DNA of 64,000 bases from Nocardioides albus. GTDB lineage: Bacteria; Actinomycetota; Actinomycetes; Propionibacteriales; Nocardioidaceae. The notes below the pieces were generated by a model, which searched no databases, was not told the origin of the DNA, and worked only from the letters and a program-made list of their open reading frames with translations. The stretch spans positions 204,277 to 268,276 of the forward strand of contig NZ_BMQT01000005.1 in NCBI RefSeq assembly GCF_014648255.1, read 5' to 3'. Below are positions 1 to 8,240 of this stretch, piece by piece (position 1 is the first letter of the stretch; every line of letters starts with the position of its first letter). Made by a program: the position numbers and the translations under genes.

Positions 1-2205
1 GAGGACGGCGGCCTGCGGCTCACCGCCGAGCACGCCGACGCCGGCGCCCAGGGTGCCCTGGAGATCGGCATCAAGGGCACGGACGCGACCGGTCAGCTCC
101 TGGTCACCGTGATCGCGCTGCCGCCGCCGTCGCTCTCCCCGATCAAACCGCTGCAGACCGAGGCCGGCAAGACGGTGTCGATCGACATCGCCGACTACCT
201 GCAGACCCCGGTGCCGTCGGGATCGCAGGAGATCGTGATCACCAAGCTCAACCCGATCGACGGCGACTCGCCCGACATGGGCAAGGTCAGCGGGTCGAAG
301 ATCACCTTCAACACGCCCGAGGAGGGCCACGGCCACTATCGCTACCCGATCGAGGTCAGCGACTCCGGCAAGGACTCCAAGCGGGTCAAGGCCACCGGCG
401 TCATCGAGGTGGACGTCATCGACGTCCCCGGGGCGCCGACCGGGCTGCGTACGACCTCCGACTTCCTCTCCAACGTCGTCGCGCTGTCGTGGAGCGCGCC
501 GAAGGACAACGGTGACGACCCGATCCAGCGCTACGAGGTGGAGGCCAACGGCGACCACGTCCAGGACTGTCCCTCGACCTCGTGCCGGATCACCGGCCTG
601 AAGAACGGCGTCGTCTACGACTTCCGGGTCCGGGCCGTGAACTCAGTCGGGCCGAGCCGCGAGTGGAGCAACTCGGCCGAGGGCGAGCCCGACGCCTACA
701 CCGGTCCGGTGCAGAACCTTCGGGTCACCCGCCAGCGCGACCACCGCGTCGAGCTGAGCTGGGCTCCGCCCGCACCGTGCGACTGCTCGGACGTGCAGAA
801 ATACCGGATCAGCTGGCCGGGCGGCGGCATCAAGGACATCTCCGCAGGTCAGACGACCTATCCGGCCGCGGTCAGCTCCAACGGCGACCCGGTGCAGTTC
901 ACCGTCGTGCCGCTCAACGACAAGGGCGTCAAGACCAACAAGGGTCCGTCCTCGACCGTCGAGGGGATGGGCGCCGGCAAGCCGGACACCCCGGCGACGC
1001 CGACCTTCGAGTTCGCAAACACGGCCAACAACTCGGGCAAGACGGTGAACGTCTCCTGGAGCCCGGTCGCGCCCAACGGTCCCGCCCCGGTCACGTACGA
1101 GGTCCGCCGCACGGGCGGCTCCGGCGAGAAGACCGTCTGCTCCTGGGTGACCGAGACGAGCTGCCGTGACGATGTCCCCAACGACGGCACGATCTACACG
1201 TACGACGTCCGGGCACGCAACGCGGAGGCGACCTCGCCGCGCGAGACGGGATCGGGCGGCTCGCCGGACACGCACATCTCCAGCTACTCCGCCGGTGGCA
1301 AGGTCGAGGCGGCAGCGACGCCGGACGCGGTCTCCTTCGCCAGCGCGACCCCGACCGGGGCCAACGGCCAGGCGAAGATCGTCTTCACCCCCCGCGCCTC
1401 GCACGGTAAGACCAACCGGGTCGAGTGCACGCGCGGCGGGTCCTCCTGCGGGTCGTGGACCTACCCGCCCGACGGCGCCGGTGAGCAGACCAAGACGATC
1501 TCGGGATTCACCAACGGCAGCTCGACCCAGGTGCAGCTGCGCGCCTGCAACGACTCGTCCGGTGGCGCCGGTGCCGGGGACTCGTGCGGTCCGTGGTCGT
1601 CGAAGAACGTGACCACCTACGGCCCGCTCGGCACGCCGACCATCTCGGCGTCCGCGGTGTCGAACTCGAAGGACGTCCGGTGGAACATCAGCTACGACGC
1701 GAACGGCAACGCAGCCACCGTCATCGTCAAGCGAGGCGGCACCGTCATCGAGCAGTTCAACACCGGCACCGGCAAGGGCAGCCGCTCGGGCACGGACACG
1801 GCGCCGGACTGGAGCACGCGCTACACCTACACGGTGACGATCAGCGACAGCTCGCCCTCACGAAACGGCAAGTCCGACTCGACAGATGTGACCACGGACA
1901 ACCCGCCGCCGCCCTCGATCAGGGCCTACAAGGGCGGCGAGTGCTCGGGCGCGAGCTGTCCGCAGCCGGAGGTCGCCTGCGGCGGCACCTGCTGGTACGT
2001 CGGTGCCGAGATCACCGACAAGGGCTTCCCGGGCAAGGACTGGCGGTGCGAGACCGACCAGACCAACTCGACGTGGACGGTGACCATCGGGTCCAACGGT
2101 GAGGGCCGTAACGCCGGCAACGGCTGGGTCGGTGCCAGGAACAAGACCACGATCACCTGCACGACATCAGGCAGACCGACCCAAGAAGTGACCTTCACTT
2201 GGTAA
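1..2205 (+). CDS. Secreted fibronectin type III repeat protein (5' end outside window)
   Basis: The reading frame is open from base 1, so the true start lies upstream. What is visible is a chain of about five fibronectin type III-like beta-sandwich repeats (roughly 424-690, 697-975, 985-1280, 1312-1620 and 1621-1890). They carry typical signatures such as PGAPTGLR, ALSWSAP, VELSWAPP and VNVSWSP. A cysteine-rich C-terminal segment (1920-2205) has several Cys residues that could form disulfides. No C-terminal membrane anchor is seen. The gene ends 16 bases before moxR. In actinobacteria such large Ig/FnIII proteins often lead MoxR-DUF58-transglutaminase operons; the family role in cell-envelope assembly or surface display is inferred, not shown. 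Confident on fold, unsure on function. Confidence 0.85.
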   Translation, partial: EDGGLRLTAEHADAGAQGALEIGIKGTDATGQLLVTVIALPPPSLSPIKPLQTEAGKTVSIDIADYLQTPVPSGSQEIVITKLNPIDGDSPDMGKVSGSKITFNTPEEGHGHYRYPIEVSDSGKDSKRVKATGVIEVDVIDVPGAPTGLRTTSDFLSNVVALSWSAPKDNGDDPIQRYEVEANGDHVQDCPSTSCRITGLKNGVVYDFRVRAVNSVGPSREWSNSAEGEPDAYTGPVQNLRVTRQRDHRVELSWAPPAPCDCSDVQKYRISWPGGGIKDISAGQTTYPAAVSSNGDPVQFTVVPLNDKGVKTNKGPSSTVEGMGAGKPDTPATPTFEFANTANNSGKTVNVSWSPVAPNGPAPVTYEVRRTGGSGEKTVCSWVTETSCRDDVPNDGTIYTYDVRARNAEATSPRETGSGGSPDTHISSYSAGGKVEAAATPDAVSFASATPTGANGQAKIVFTPRASHGKTNRVECTRGGSSCGSWTYPPDGAGEQTKTISGFTNGSSTQVQLRACNDSSGGAGAGDSCGPWSSKNVTTYGPLGTPTISASAVSNSKDVRWNISYDANGNAATVIVKRGGTVIEQFNTGTGKGSRSGTDTAPDWSTRYTYTVTISDSSPSRNGKSDSTDVTTDNPPPPSIRAYKGGECSGASCPQPEVACGGTCWYVGAEITDKGFPGKDWRCETDQTNSTWTVTIGSNGEGRNAGNGWVGARNKTTITCTTSGRPTQEVTFTW

Positions 2206-2221
2206 CCATGAGAGAGAAATC

Positions 2222-3190
2222 ATGACCGTCACCACTGAGCAGGCCCGCTGGTTCCACGACACCTTCGAGAAGTTGTGCGACAACGTCGAGAAGGCGGTGC
2301 TGGGCAAGCGCAACGTGATCCGCCTGGTGCTGACCGCGCTGCTCTCCGAGGGCCACCTGCTGCTCGAGGACTATCCCGGGACCGGCAAGACACAGCTCGC
2401 CCGCGCTCTGGCCAACACCGTCCAGGGCTCGCACGCGCGCATCCAGTTCACCCCCGACCTGCTGCCGTCCGACGTCACCGGCGTCACGGTCTACGACCAG
2501 GGCAAGGGCACCTTCGAGTTCCACCCGGGCCCGATCTTCCACTCGATCGTGCTGGCCGACGAGATCAACCGCGCCTCCCCGAAGACCCAGTCGGCGCTCC
2601 TGGAGGTCATGGAGGAAGGCCGGGTCACCGTCGACGGCGCCACCCGCGAGGTCGGCCGCCCGTTCATGGTGATCGCGACCCAGAACCCGATCGAGCAGGC
2701 CGGGACCTACCGGCTGCCCGAGGCGCAGCTGGACCGCTTCCTGATGAAGACGTCGGTCGGCTACCCGGACCGCAACGCCACCGTTGAGCTGCTGATGAAC
2801 TCCTCGGTCCGCGACCGGGCCACGCTGGTCACCCCGATCATCACCGCGCCGACGGTCACCCAGATGGCCGAGATGGCCGATCAGGTCTACATCGACCAGG
2901 CGATCGTCGCCTACGTCTCCGCGCTGGTCGACGAGTCGCGTCGCCACAAGCACGTACGCCTCGGCGCCTCCATGCGTGGCTGCCTCGCCCTGGTGCGCAC
3001 CGCCAAGGTCTGGGCGCTCGCCGAGGGCCGCTCCCAGGTGCTGCCCGACGACATCAAGTCGCTCGCCGAGCCGGTGCTCTGCCACCGGCTGATCCTCGAC
3101 CCGGAGGCGATGTTCAACGGCGTCACCGTCGAGGACGTCATCGGCGACCTGCTCACCTCGGTCCCGGCTCCGCAGGAGCGCGTTTCGTGA
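2222..3190 (+). CDS. MoxR-family AAA+ ATPase
   Basis: A 322-aa AAA+ ATPase of the MoxR family, thought to act as a chaperone-like remodeller for VWA/DUF58 partner proteins. It has Walker A GTGKTQLARAL near residue 47, Walker B VLADEINRAS with the sensor segment ATQNPIEQAGTYRLPEAQLD, and the C-terminal lid domain usual for the family. The length is typical. An ATG follows a purine-rich GAGAGAAATC stretch. The stop codon TGA overlaps the GTG of the DUF58 gene (GTGA), indicating translational coupling. Neighbours (FnIII protein, DUF58, TgpA) form the canonical set. Its substrate in this organism is unknown. Confidence 0.95.
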   Translation: MTVTTEQARWFHDTFEKLCDNVEKAVLGKRNVIRLVLTALLSEGHLLLEDYPGTGKTQLARALANTVQGSHARIQFTPDLLPSDVTGVTVYDQGKGTFEFHPGPIFHSIVLADEINRASPKTQSALLEVMEEGRVTVDGATREVGRPFMVIATQNPIEQAGTYRLPEAQLDRFLMKTSVGYPDRNATVELLMNSSVRDRATLVTPIITAPTVTQMAEMADQVYIDQAIVAYVSALVDESRRHKHVRLGASMRGCLALVRTAKVWALAEGRSQVLPDDIKSLAEPVLCHRLILDPEAMFNGVTVEDVIGDLLTSVPAPQERVS

Positions 3191-4515
3191 CATCCCCGCT
3201 GGTTGAGCCGGATCCGCGAGGAACGAGCGGATCCGTGTCGAAACCAACACGGTCCCCTCGGCGCTCGATGAGGACTGTGTTGATCTCGACACGCTCGCTG
3301 GCGCTCGCGGCTCGATCAGCGTTCGTGGGAGTGGCTCGACCAGCGGTGACGAAGTGGTTCGGCACGGTGACGTCGATCGGCTGGGGTGTGCTGCTGCTCG
3401 GTGCGCTCGCCTGGGTCGCTGCGACCGCGCTCGGCTGGATCGAGGCGGCCGTGGTGGCGATGGCGGCTCTGTTCCTGGTGATCGGCGCGGCGTTCTTCAT
3501 GATCGGGCGCACCCGGCTCGCGGTGGCGACCGTGGTCGAGCCGCCGCGCGTCGCCGTCGGCCAGGCGCTGACCGGCGAGCTGCGGGCCCGCAACGAGGCG
3601 CGCGGCCCGCTCGTCTCGACGAGCCTCGAGTTCCCGATCGGCGCGGGCGGAGTGACGTACGACCTGCCGATGCTGCTCCCCAGTGCCGAGCACACCGAGC
3701 TGTTCGTGGTGCCGACCCAGCGCCGTGGCGTGATCGACGTCGGTCCCGTCCGGACGGTGCGCGGCGACCCGCTCGGGCTCTTCCGGCGGGTGCAGGAGTG
3801 GACCGACCGTACCGAGGTGTTCGTCCACCCGCGTACGACTCATCTGGAGCCCTTCGGGGTCGGTCTGGTTCGCGACCTCGAAGGGTCCACGGCACAGAAC
3901 ACCTCGATGAGCGACCTCGCCTTCCATGCGCTGCGCGAGTACGTCCCCGGCGACGACCTGCGCCACATCCACTGGCGCTCATCTGCCCGTCACGGGCAGC
4001 TGCTGGTCCGCCAGTTCCTCGACACCCGCCGCTCCCACATCGTCGTCATCGTCGACTCCTCGCCGACGTCCTACGACAGCGAGGAGGAGTACGAGACCGC
4101 CATGTCGATCGCGGGCTCCCTGCTGCGTCGCGGGATCCTGGACGAGTTCGACGTCTCGTTCGCGACCGGCGACGTGCTGATGGTGCGGGCCACCGCGGCG
4201 AACGGGGGAGGGCGCTCCGCCCTGGACACCTGCTCCCGGGCGACCCCGCAGCAGGCCAACCTGATCGAGATCACCGCCGAGGCCGCCCGGCAGGCGCCGG
4301 ACGCGTCGCTGGTGATGCTGGTGACCGGGCGCTATCCCGAGTTCGTGACGCTGCAGCGCGCGGCCGGCCAGTTCTCGGTCGACGCGACCACCGTCGCCGT
4401 ACGGGTCGACTCCTCGCAGCGGGCCGGTTTCAAGGCCGTCGCCGACCTGCCGATGCTCACCCTCCCCGACCTGGACCAGTTGCCGATCGTTCTGTCGAAG
4501 GGGTTGTCCGGATGA
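3187..4515 (+). CDS. DUF58 domain protein with repeat-derived N-terminal extension
   Basis: DUF58 proteins are membrane-anchored and have a VWA-like C-terminal domain; they partner with MoxR ATPases. After a low-quality N-terminus come two hydrophobic segments (about residues 60-105), a beta-rich middle, and the DUF58 signature HIHWRSSARHGQLLVRQF, followed by an IVDSSPTS metal-site-like motif. The first 53 codons are not protein-like: they are dispersed repeat DNA (3192-3345). The coupled GTG at 3187 and an in-frame GTG at 3346 begin with the same five bases, so the ancestral start was probably the VTKWFGTV segment. Either start may be used today. The 3' end overlaps the next gene by four bases (ATGA). 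Confidence 0.88.
   Translation: MTSPLVEPDPRGTSGSVSKPTRSPRRSMRTVLISTRSLALAARSAFVGVARPAVTKWFGTVTSIGWGVLLLGALAWVAATALGWIEAAVVAMAALFLVIGAAFFMIGRTRLAVATVVEPPRVAVGQALTGELRARNEARGPLVSTSLEFPIGAGGVTYDLPMLLPSAEHTELFVVPTQRRGVIDVGPVRTVRGDPLGLFRRVQEWTDRTEVFVHPRTTHLEPFGVGLVRDLEGSTAQNTSMSDLAFHALREYVPGDDLRHIHWRSSARHGQLLVRQFLDTRRSHIVVIVDSSPTSYDSEEEYETAMSIAGSLLRRGILDEFDVSFATGDVLMVRATAANGGGRSALDTCSRATPQQANLIEITAEAARQAPDASLVMLVTGRYPEFVTLQRAAGQFSVDATTVAVRVDSSQRAGFKAVADLPMLTLPDLDQLPIVLSKGLSG
3192..3345. repeat. Inverted pair of a dispersed repeat, inserted in frame at the start of the DUF58 gene
   Basis: A forward copy (about 3195-3254) begins CCGCTGGTTGAGCC and ends GTGTCGAAACCAACACGGTC. A reverse copy (about 3279-3330) reads, on the minus strand, CGCTGATCGAGC...GTGTCGAGATCAACACAGTC. 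A third partial end (GGCTCGACCAGCGG, 3333-3346) follows. The block is bounded by GTGAC at 3187-3191 and again at 3346-3350, which looks like a 5-bp target duplication, giving a 159-bp net gain (53 codons). The same repeat family recurs at 7593-7672. Confidence 0.75.
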
Positions 4516-6749
4516 AGCAGCATCATCTCGTCGACGCCCTTCTCCTCTTCCTGCTCGGCACCATCGCGTTCCTCGGCTTCGACGACACCTACGCGGGCTG
4601 GACCTATCTGGTCGCCGGCGTCGCCGGGCTCCTCCTGGGGATCCTCATCGCCTTCGTCGGTCGCGGGCAGCCGGTGGTCGTGCTGGCCGTCGGTCTGCTG
4701 GCCGCCTTCTTCGTGCTCGGCGGCGCGGTCGCGCTGCACGGGCTCGGCAACCTCTCGATCCTCCCGGTCCCCGACACCATCGGCACCCTCGCCGACAACT
4801 CCGTGCACGGCTGGAAGCGGCTGCTGACCACGCTGCCGCCGGTCGACGGCGGCGCGCTGCTGACGATCCCCTACATCCTCGGCCTGGTCACCGGCTGCCT
4901 CGGCTTCGCGCTGGCCGTACGGATGAAGGCAGCGCTGCCGCCGGTGCTGGTCGCCTTCGCGTTGATGGCCGGCGTGATCCTGCTCGGCGTGCAGGACCCG
5001 TCCAAGACCGCCCTGCTCGGCGCGCTCTTCGGGGCGGTCGCGATCACCTGGCTCTGCATCCGCGGGCTGCGGGCTCGTGCCCTCGCCGCCGGTGGCCGTC
5101 GCCTCTCCCGGACCGTCATCGGAGCCGGACTGTGTCTCGGCGCGGCCGGGCTGGCGTTCCTCGTCGGGCCGTTGCTCCCGGGGCTCGCCCCCGAGCGCAC
5201 CGTGCTGCGCGGCGAGATCGAGCCGCCTTTCGACGTCGGGAAGTATCCCTCGCCGCTGGCCGGCTTCCGGATCTACACCAAGGGCTACCAGACACCGGAG
5301 GACGATCGCCGGCTCTACGAGAAGGACCTCTTCACCGTCTCGGGCCTGCCCGAGGGGACCCGGGTCCGGGTCGCCGCCATGGACTCGTACGACGGCACCG
5401 TCTGGCGCGCGGCCAACGACTCCGGCGAGACCGAAGGCCCCGACGACACCTTCCAGAAGATCAGCTCGACACTGCGCAACCCGCTCGCCGACGGCAAGCA
5501 GGTGCGCGGGACGATCACGGTCGGCGAGGACTTCGGCGGCGTCTGGGTGCCGCTGCCGACCGCCCTCACGCACATCTCGTTCGACGGTCCTGACGCCGAC
5601 TCGTTCCGCTACAACCTGGCCACCTCGACCGGTGTGCTGCCATCCGCTCTGAAGCCCGGCGACTCCTACTCCTTCACCGCCTCCGTCGCGGACGAGAAGG
5701 TGAGCGAGAGGAGCGAGTCCTGGTCGGGCGGGTCGCCGATCGGTGACGAGGCCGCGCAGTTCCAGGCGCTCGCGGCCGAGTACGCCGGCGGCGGTGACTC
5801 ACCGATCACCAACGCGCTGGCGGTGGCGGAGAAGCTCAAGGAAGAGGGCACCTACACGGACGGCGAGCCACCCAACCAGCAATACCCGGCCGGCCACTCG
5901 CTGCGCCGCCTCGCCGACTTCACCGCCAAGGGCGGCCAGCTCGCCGGCAACGACGAGCAGTACGCCGCGCTGATGGCGGTCCTGGCCAACCAGGTCGGCG
6001 TCCCCGCCCGGGTCGTCCTGGGGGCCGTCGTCGGCTCCGACGGTGTCGTCCAGGGCAAGGACATGCACGCCTGGGTCGAGCTGCGGATGTCGGACGGTTC
6101 CTGGGCGACGCTGGACTGGAACGAGTTCATGAACACCGAGAAGCCGCCCGAGCAGAACGCTCCCCAGCCCGAGGAGCTCGTCACCGGCAAGGTCGTCCCG
6201 CCGCCGGCTCCGGTGCGCCCGCCCGCGACCTCCGGGGATCCCTTGGACGAGTCGGTCAACCAGAAGGCAAACTCCCGTCCCGACGGGTTCGTCCTGCCGG
6301 GCTGGGTGGTGGCCATCTTCAAGTACGTCGGCCTGCCGTTGCTGCTCATCGCCGCCCTGTGCGGAGCCATCATCGGGGCCAAGATCTGGCGTCGCCATCG
6401 CCGACGCACCCGAGGGACACCGGTCGCCCGTCTCTCGGGAGGCTGGCGCGAGACCCTCGACCACGCCCGTGATTTCGGCGTCGGGGCACCCGCTGGGGCC
6501 ACCCGTCGCGAACAGGCGTCGGTGCTGGCCGCCTCGCCGGGCATGGATGGTGCGCCAGGTCTGGCGCTGCTCACCGACACCACGATGTTCGGCGAGGCCG
6601 GACCCGACGACGCCGAGGTGGAGGCCTTCTGGGAGCAGGTCGGGACGCTTCGCTCATCGGTCTCCGACTCGCGCACCAAGTGGCAGCGCATCCGAGCGGC
6701 GATCAACCCGCTCTCGCTGCTGCCCTCTCGGCTGTGGGGGAAGCGCTAG
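4512..6749 (+). CDS. TgpA-like membrane protein with transglutaminase-like domain
   Basis: A 745-aa protein starting at the ATG that overlaps the DUF58 stop. The first ~200 residues form several transmembrane helices (DUF3488/TgpA_N type). A large extracytoplasmic region follows, containing a transglutaminase-like core, then one more helix (FKYVGLPLLLIAALCGAI) and a basic cytoplasmic tail. In the core, VGVPARVVLGAVVG, the histidine in DMHAWVEL and the aspartate in TLDWNEF are present. The position where active transglutaminases carry Cys reads GNDEQYAALMA, with no Cys. It may therefore be a binding protein and not an enzyme. It works with MoxR and DUF58 by operon context; the reaction is unproven. 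Confidence 0.88.
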   Translation: MKQHHLVDALLLFLLGTIAFLGFDDTYAGWTYLVAGVAGLLLGILIAFVGRGQPVVVLAVGLLAAFFVLGGAVALHGLGNLSILPVPDTIGTLADNSVHGWKRLLTTLPPVDGGALLTIPYILGLVTGCLGFALAVRMKAALPPVLVAFALMAGVILLGVQDPSKTALLGALFGAVAITWLCIRGLRARALAAGGRRLSRTVIGAGLCLGAAGLAFLVGPLLPGLAPERTVLRGEIEPPFDVGKYPSPLAGFRIYTKGYQTPEDDRRLYEKDLFTVSGLPEGTRVRVAAMDSYDGTVWRAANDSGETEGPDDTFQKISSTLRNPLADGKQVRGTITVGEDFGGVWVPLPTALTHISFDGPDADSFRYNLATSTGVLPSALKPGDSYSFTASVADEKVSERSESWSGGSPIGDEAAQFQALAAEYAGGGDSPITNALAVAEKLKEEGTYTDGEPPNQQYPAGHSLRRLADFTAKGGQLAGNDEQYAALMAVLANQVGVPARVVLGAVVGSDGVVQGKDMHAWVELRMSDGSWATLDWNEFMNTEKPPEQNAPQPEELVTGKVVPPPAPVRPPATSGDPLDESVNQKANSRPDGFVLPGWVVAIFKYVGLPLLLIAALCGAIIGAKIWRRHRRRTRGTPVARLSGGWRETLDHARDFGVGAPAGATRREQASVLAASPGMDGAPGLALLTDTTMFGEAGPDDAEVEAFWEQVGTLRSSVSDSRTKWQRIRAAINPLSLLPSRLWGKR

Positions 6750-6752
6750 TTG

Positions 6753-7241
6753 GTGCGTCCGGAGGCCGCCGGCGTCTACCGCCGTACGCAGGCGGAGCGC
6801 GACGATCAGTGGCTGTCGTGGAACCGCACCGACCAGGCCTTCTTCGCCTCCGGCGCGTGCCACATCCTGGCGTGGGCCTGCCGCGAGGCGTATCCCGAGC
6901 GTGCGGTTGGGATCGCCGCGATGCGGTTCGTGGGGGAAGCGCGGGCCTTTCATGCGTACGCGACGTGGGGATCGTGGAGTTTCGACCACTCCGGGTGGAA
7001 CGCCGAGCCCGACCTTCTCGCCGTGAACTCGGATTTCGAGGGGCGCCGCATCGAGCGCTTCGAGGTCAGGTCTGGGTTGGCCTCCTTCTGCCAGGATCAC
7101 TATTCCCGGATGCCCGCGGACTACTGGGAAGACCCACGGAGGCGGGCTCGGTCGTACGTCCGTCGGTTCGAGCCGCCCTGGCTAGGAGTCGAGCCCGTAC
7201 TCGATGATCCGGGTCGGAGTGATCCTCAGGATCTCGCGTGA
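6753..7241 (+). CDS. Hypothetical protein
   Basis: A cytosolic-looking protein of about 162 aa, not recognised. It starts at GTG 6753 (TTG at 6750 also possible) with GGGGGAAG upstream, only a few bases after the TgpA stop, so it may be the last gene of that operon. Features seen: an Ala/Cys-rich helix SGACHILAWACREAYPE, an aromatic stretch ATWGSWSFDHSGWN, and several Trp/His residues. No signal peptide or membrane helix is evident. Its last 20 codons overlap the end of the convergent PPOX gene, and that tail (DDPGRSDPQDLA) looks non-conserved. The true stop is as given, but function is unknown. Confidence 0.6.
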   Translation: MRPEAAGVYRRTQAERDDQWLSWNRTDQAFFASGACHILAWACREAYPERAVGIAAMRFVGEARAFHAYATWGSWSFDHSGWNAEPDLLAVNSDFEGRRIERFEVRSGLASFCQDHYSRMPADYWEDPRRRARSYVRRFEPPWLGVEPVLDDPGRSDPQDLA

Positions 7242-7547
7242 CATGCCCTCCATCGGCGGATCGATGTCGGTGAGGGCCTCGGCGGTGCCGCGGATCTCGA
7301 CCATCCGCGGCTGCCAGGGGTTGGTGGATCTCAGGTCGTCGACGACGAAGGCGACCTGATCGTGCTGCTGGGCGTTCTTGAACTTTCTGGACCTGCCCAT
7401 CTGGTAGCCGCCGATCAAGATCCGGTGCTCCTCGTCGATCTTGAAGCCGACTGGGTTGTTCTGCAGGCCGCCGTCGGGGGCTAGCGTCGCTAGCCTGCCG
7501 AGGTGTTGGGTGCGGAGGTAGCGGAGCTGGGTGTCGGTGAACTTCAT
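7182..7547 (-). CDS. PPOX-class F420-dependent oxidoreductase
   Basis: A small split-barrel flavin/F420-binding protein of about 121 aa, related to pyridoxamine 5'-phosphate oxidase. The N-terminal pattern TQLRYLRTQHLGRLATLAPDG is typical of the actinobacterial PPOX group, as are GFKIDEEHRILIGG and the C-terminal RITPTRIIEYGL. The start is chosen at MKFTDTQL; a TTG seven codons upstream is possible. F420 use is inferred from the family; the substrate is unknown. The gene converges on, and overlaps by 60 bases, the end of the hypothetical gene at 6753. Confidence 0.85.
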   Translation of the reverse strand: MKFTDTQLRYLRTQHLGRLATLAPDGGLQNNPVGFKIDEEHRILIGGYQMGRSRKFKNAQQHDQVAFVVDDLRSTNPWQPRMVEIRGTAEALTDIDPPMEGMSREILRITPTRIIEYGLDS

Positions 7548-7592
7548 GGATCCAGCGTCGGGGTTCAAGCTGGGTTGAGGTCAAGGGTTCTT

Positions 7593-7672
7593 CCCGCTGG
7601 TCGAGTCTGGACCGCCCCGCTGGTCGAGCCGCCGGAGCCGCTAGGCGGAGGCGTGTCGAGACCAACACGGTC
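7593..7672. repeat. Second locus of the CTGGTCGAGCC / ACCAACACGG dispersed repeat
   Basis: A full copy (7617-7672) starts CCGCTGGTCGAGCCG and ends GTGTCGAGACCAACACGGTC. It matches the forward copy at 3195-3254. A half copy (CCCGCTGGTCGAGTC) precedes it at 7593-7607. It lies upstream of the PPOX gene and does not interrupt a recognisable frame. The gap 7548-7855 holds nothing else recognisable except the promoter at its right end. Confidence 0.7.
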
Positions 7673-7842
7673 GGTTCGGGATACCTCGCTACGCGACTGT
7701 TTCTTCGTACCTGATCGAGAAAGATCTCGCCAGTATCGGGGCGGCGGCGAGGGTGTGGCGAGGGGATTACGTTACATGTTCGCGGACCGCGTAATGCAGT
7801 ATTGACCAGCACAAACAGGTAGAAACAGTGCACTGAATTGCA

Positions 7843-7855
7843 TATAATCGGGCGC
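7843..7855 (+). promoter_or_regulatory. Perfect TATAAT -10 box of a leaderless gene remnant
   Basis: TATAAT (7843-7848) stands seven bases before the ATG at 7856, the spacing expected for leaderless transcription. It serves a broken gene, so it may be a surviving promoter. Confidence 0.55.
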
Positions 7856-8010
7856 ATGAACGAGACCGTCGACCAACTCCTCACTGGGCCGCCACTGGGT
7901 GCGTCCGAAGGTGAGCTGGTCGACTGGATCAGCTGGGTGGGGGCGCCGCCTCACAGGTTGCGCTGGCGCGGCGGATCTCACCCGCCAAGGCCGCCAGCTT
8001 CCTTGGCCTC
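7856..8010 (+). pseudogene. Remnant of a DUF222-type HNH endonuclease gene
   Basis: From the ATG the frame encodes MNETVDQLL and EGELVDWISWVGA, resembling the first residues of actinobacterial DUF222 proteins. At about 7948 the match moves to another frame, ASQVALARRISPAKAAS plus FLGL, which resembles the DUF222 motif ElAlalriSp. In intact family members dozens of residues separate these two pieces, so an internal deletion with a frameshift is inferred. The rest of DUF222 and the HNH domain are absent. DUF222/HNH genes are highly multicopy in Nocardioidaceae, which supports decay of one copy. Confidence 0.55.
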
Positions 8011-8145
8011 GACCCGAGGCCTCGTGGCGTCGGCACCGCCACGTCCGGTGACGCGGTCGACCAACGTGTCGGCCATGGCCTGACCACGGGTCCGCTCATC
8101 ACCAGCGAGCTTCTTGGCAGCGTTCTCGAGCTGCTTGAGACCCAT
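7978..8145 (-). CDS. Possible 55-aa small protein
   Basis: A short minus-strand frame begins MGLKQLENAAKKLAG and ends VEAKEAGGLGG. It is rich in Lys, Ala and Asp/Glu, with a predicted helical N-terminus and a short DRVTGRGG segment that faintly recalls small Rv0909-type antitoxins. No clear ribosome site is seen, and the frame overlaps the DUF222 remnant on the other strand. It could be chance coding in high-GC DNA; treat it as a candidate only. Confidence 0.3.
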   Translation of the reverse strand: MGLKQLENAAKKLAGDERTRGQAMADTLVDRVTGRGGADATRPRVEAKEAGGLGG

Positions 8146-8240
8146 GGTCACCACTGCAGACGTGCTCCTGGACCACGGTCTCGCCGCATGAGGCGGTATG
8201 CGGAAGTCTTGCGTCCGGAACCCTGCCTAGCCTGACGGGC

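Noticed and set aside
2195..3292. 365-codon minus-strand frame opposite moxR
   Set aside because: Antisense mirror of a clear AAA+ gene, no motif of its own.
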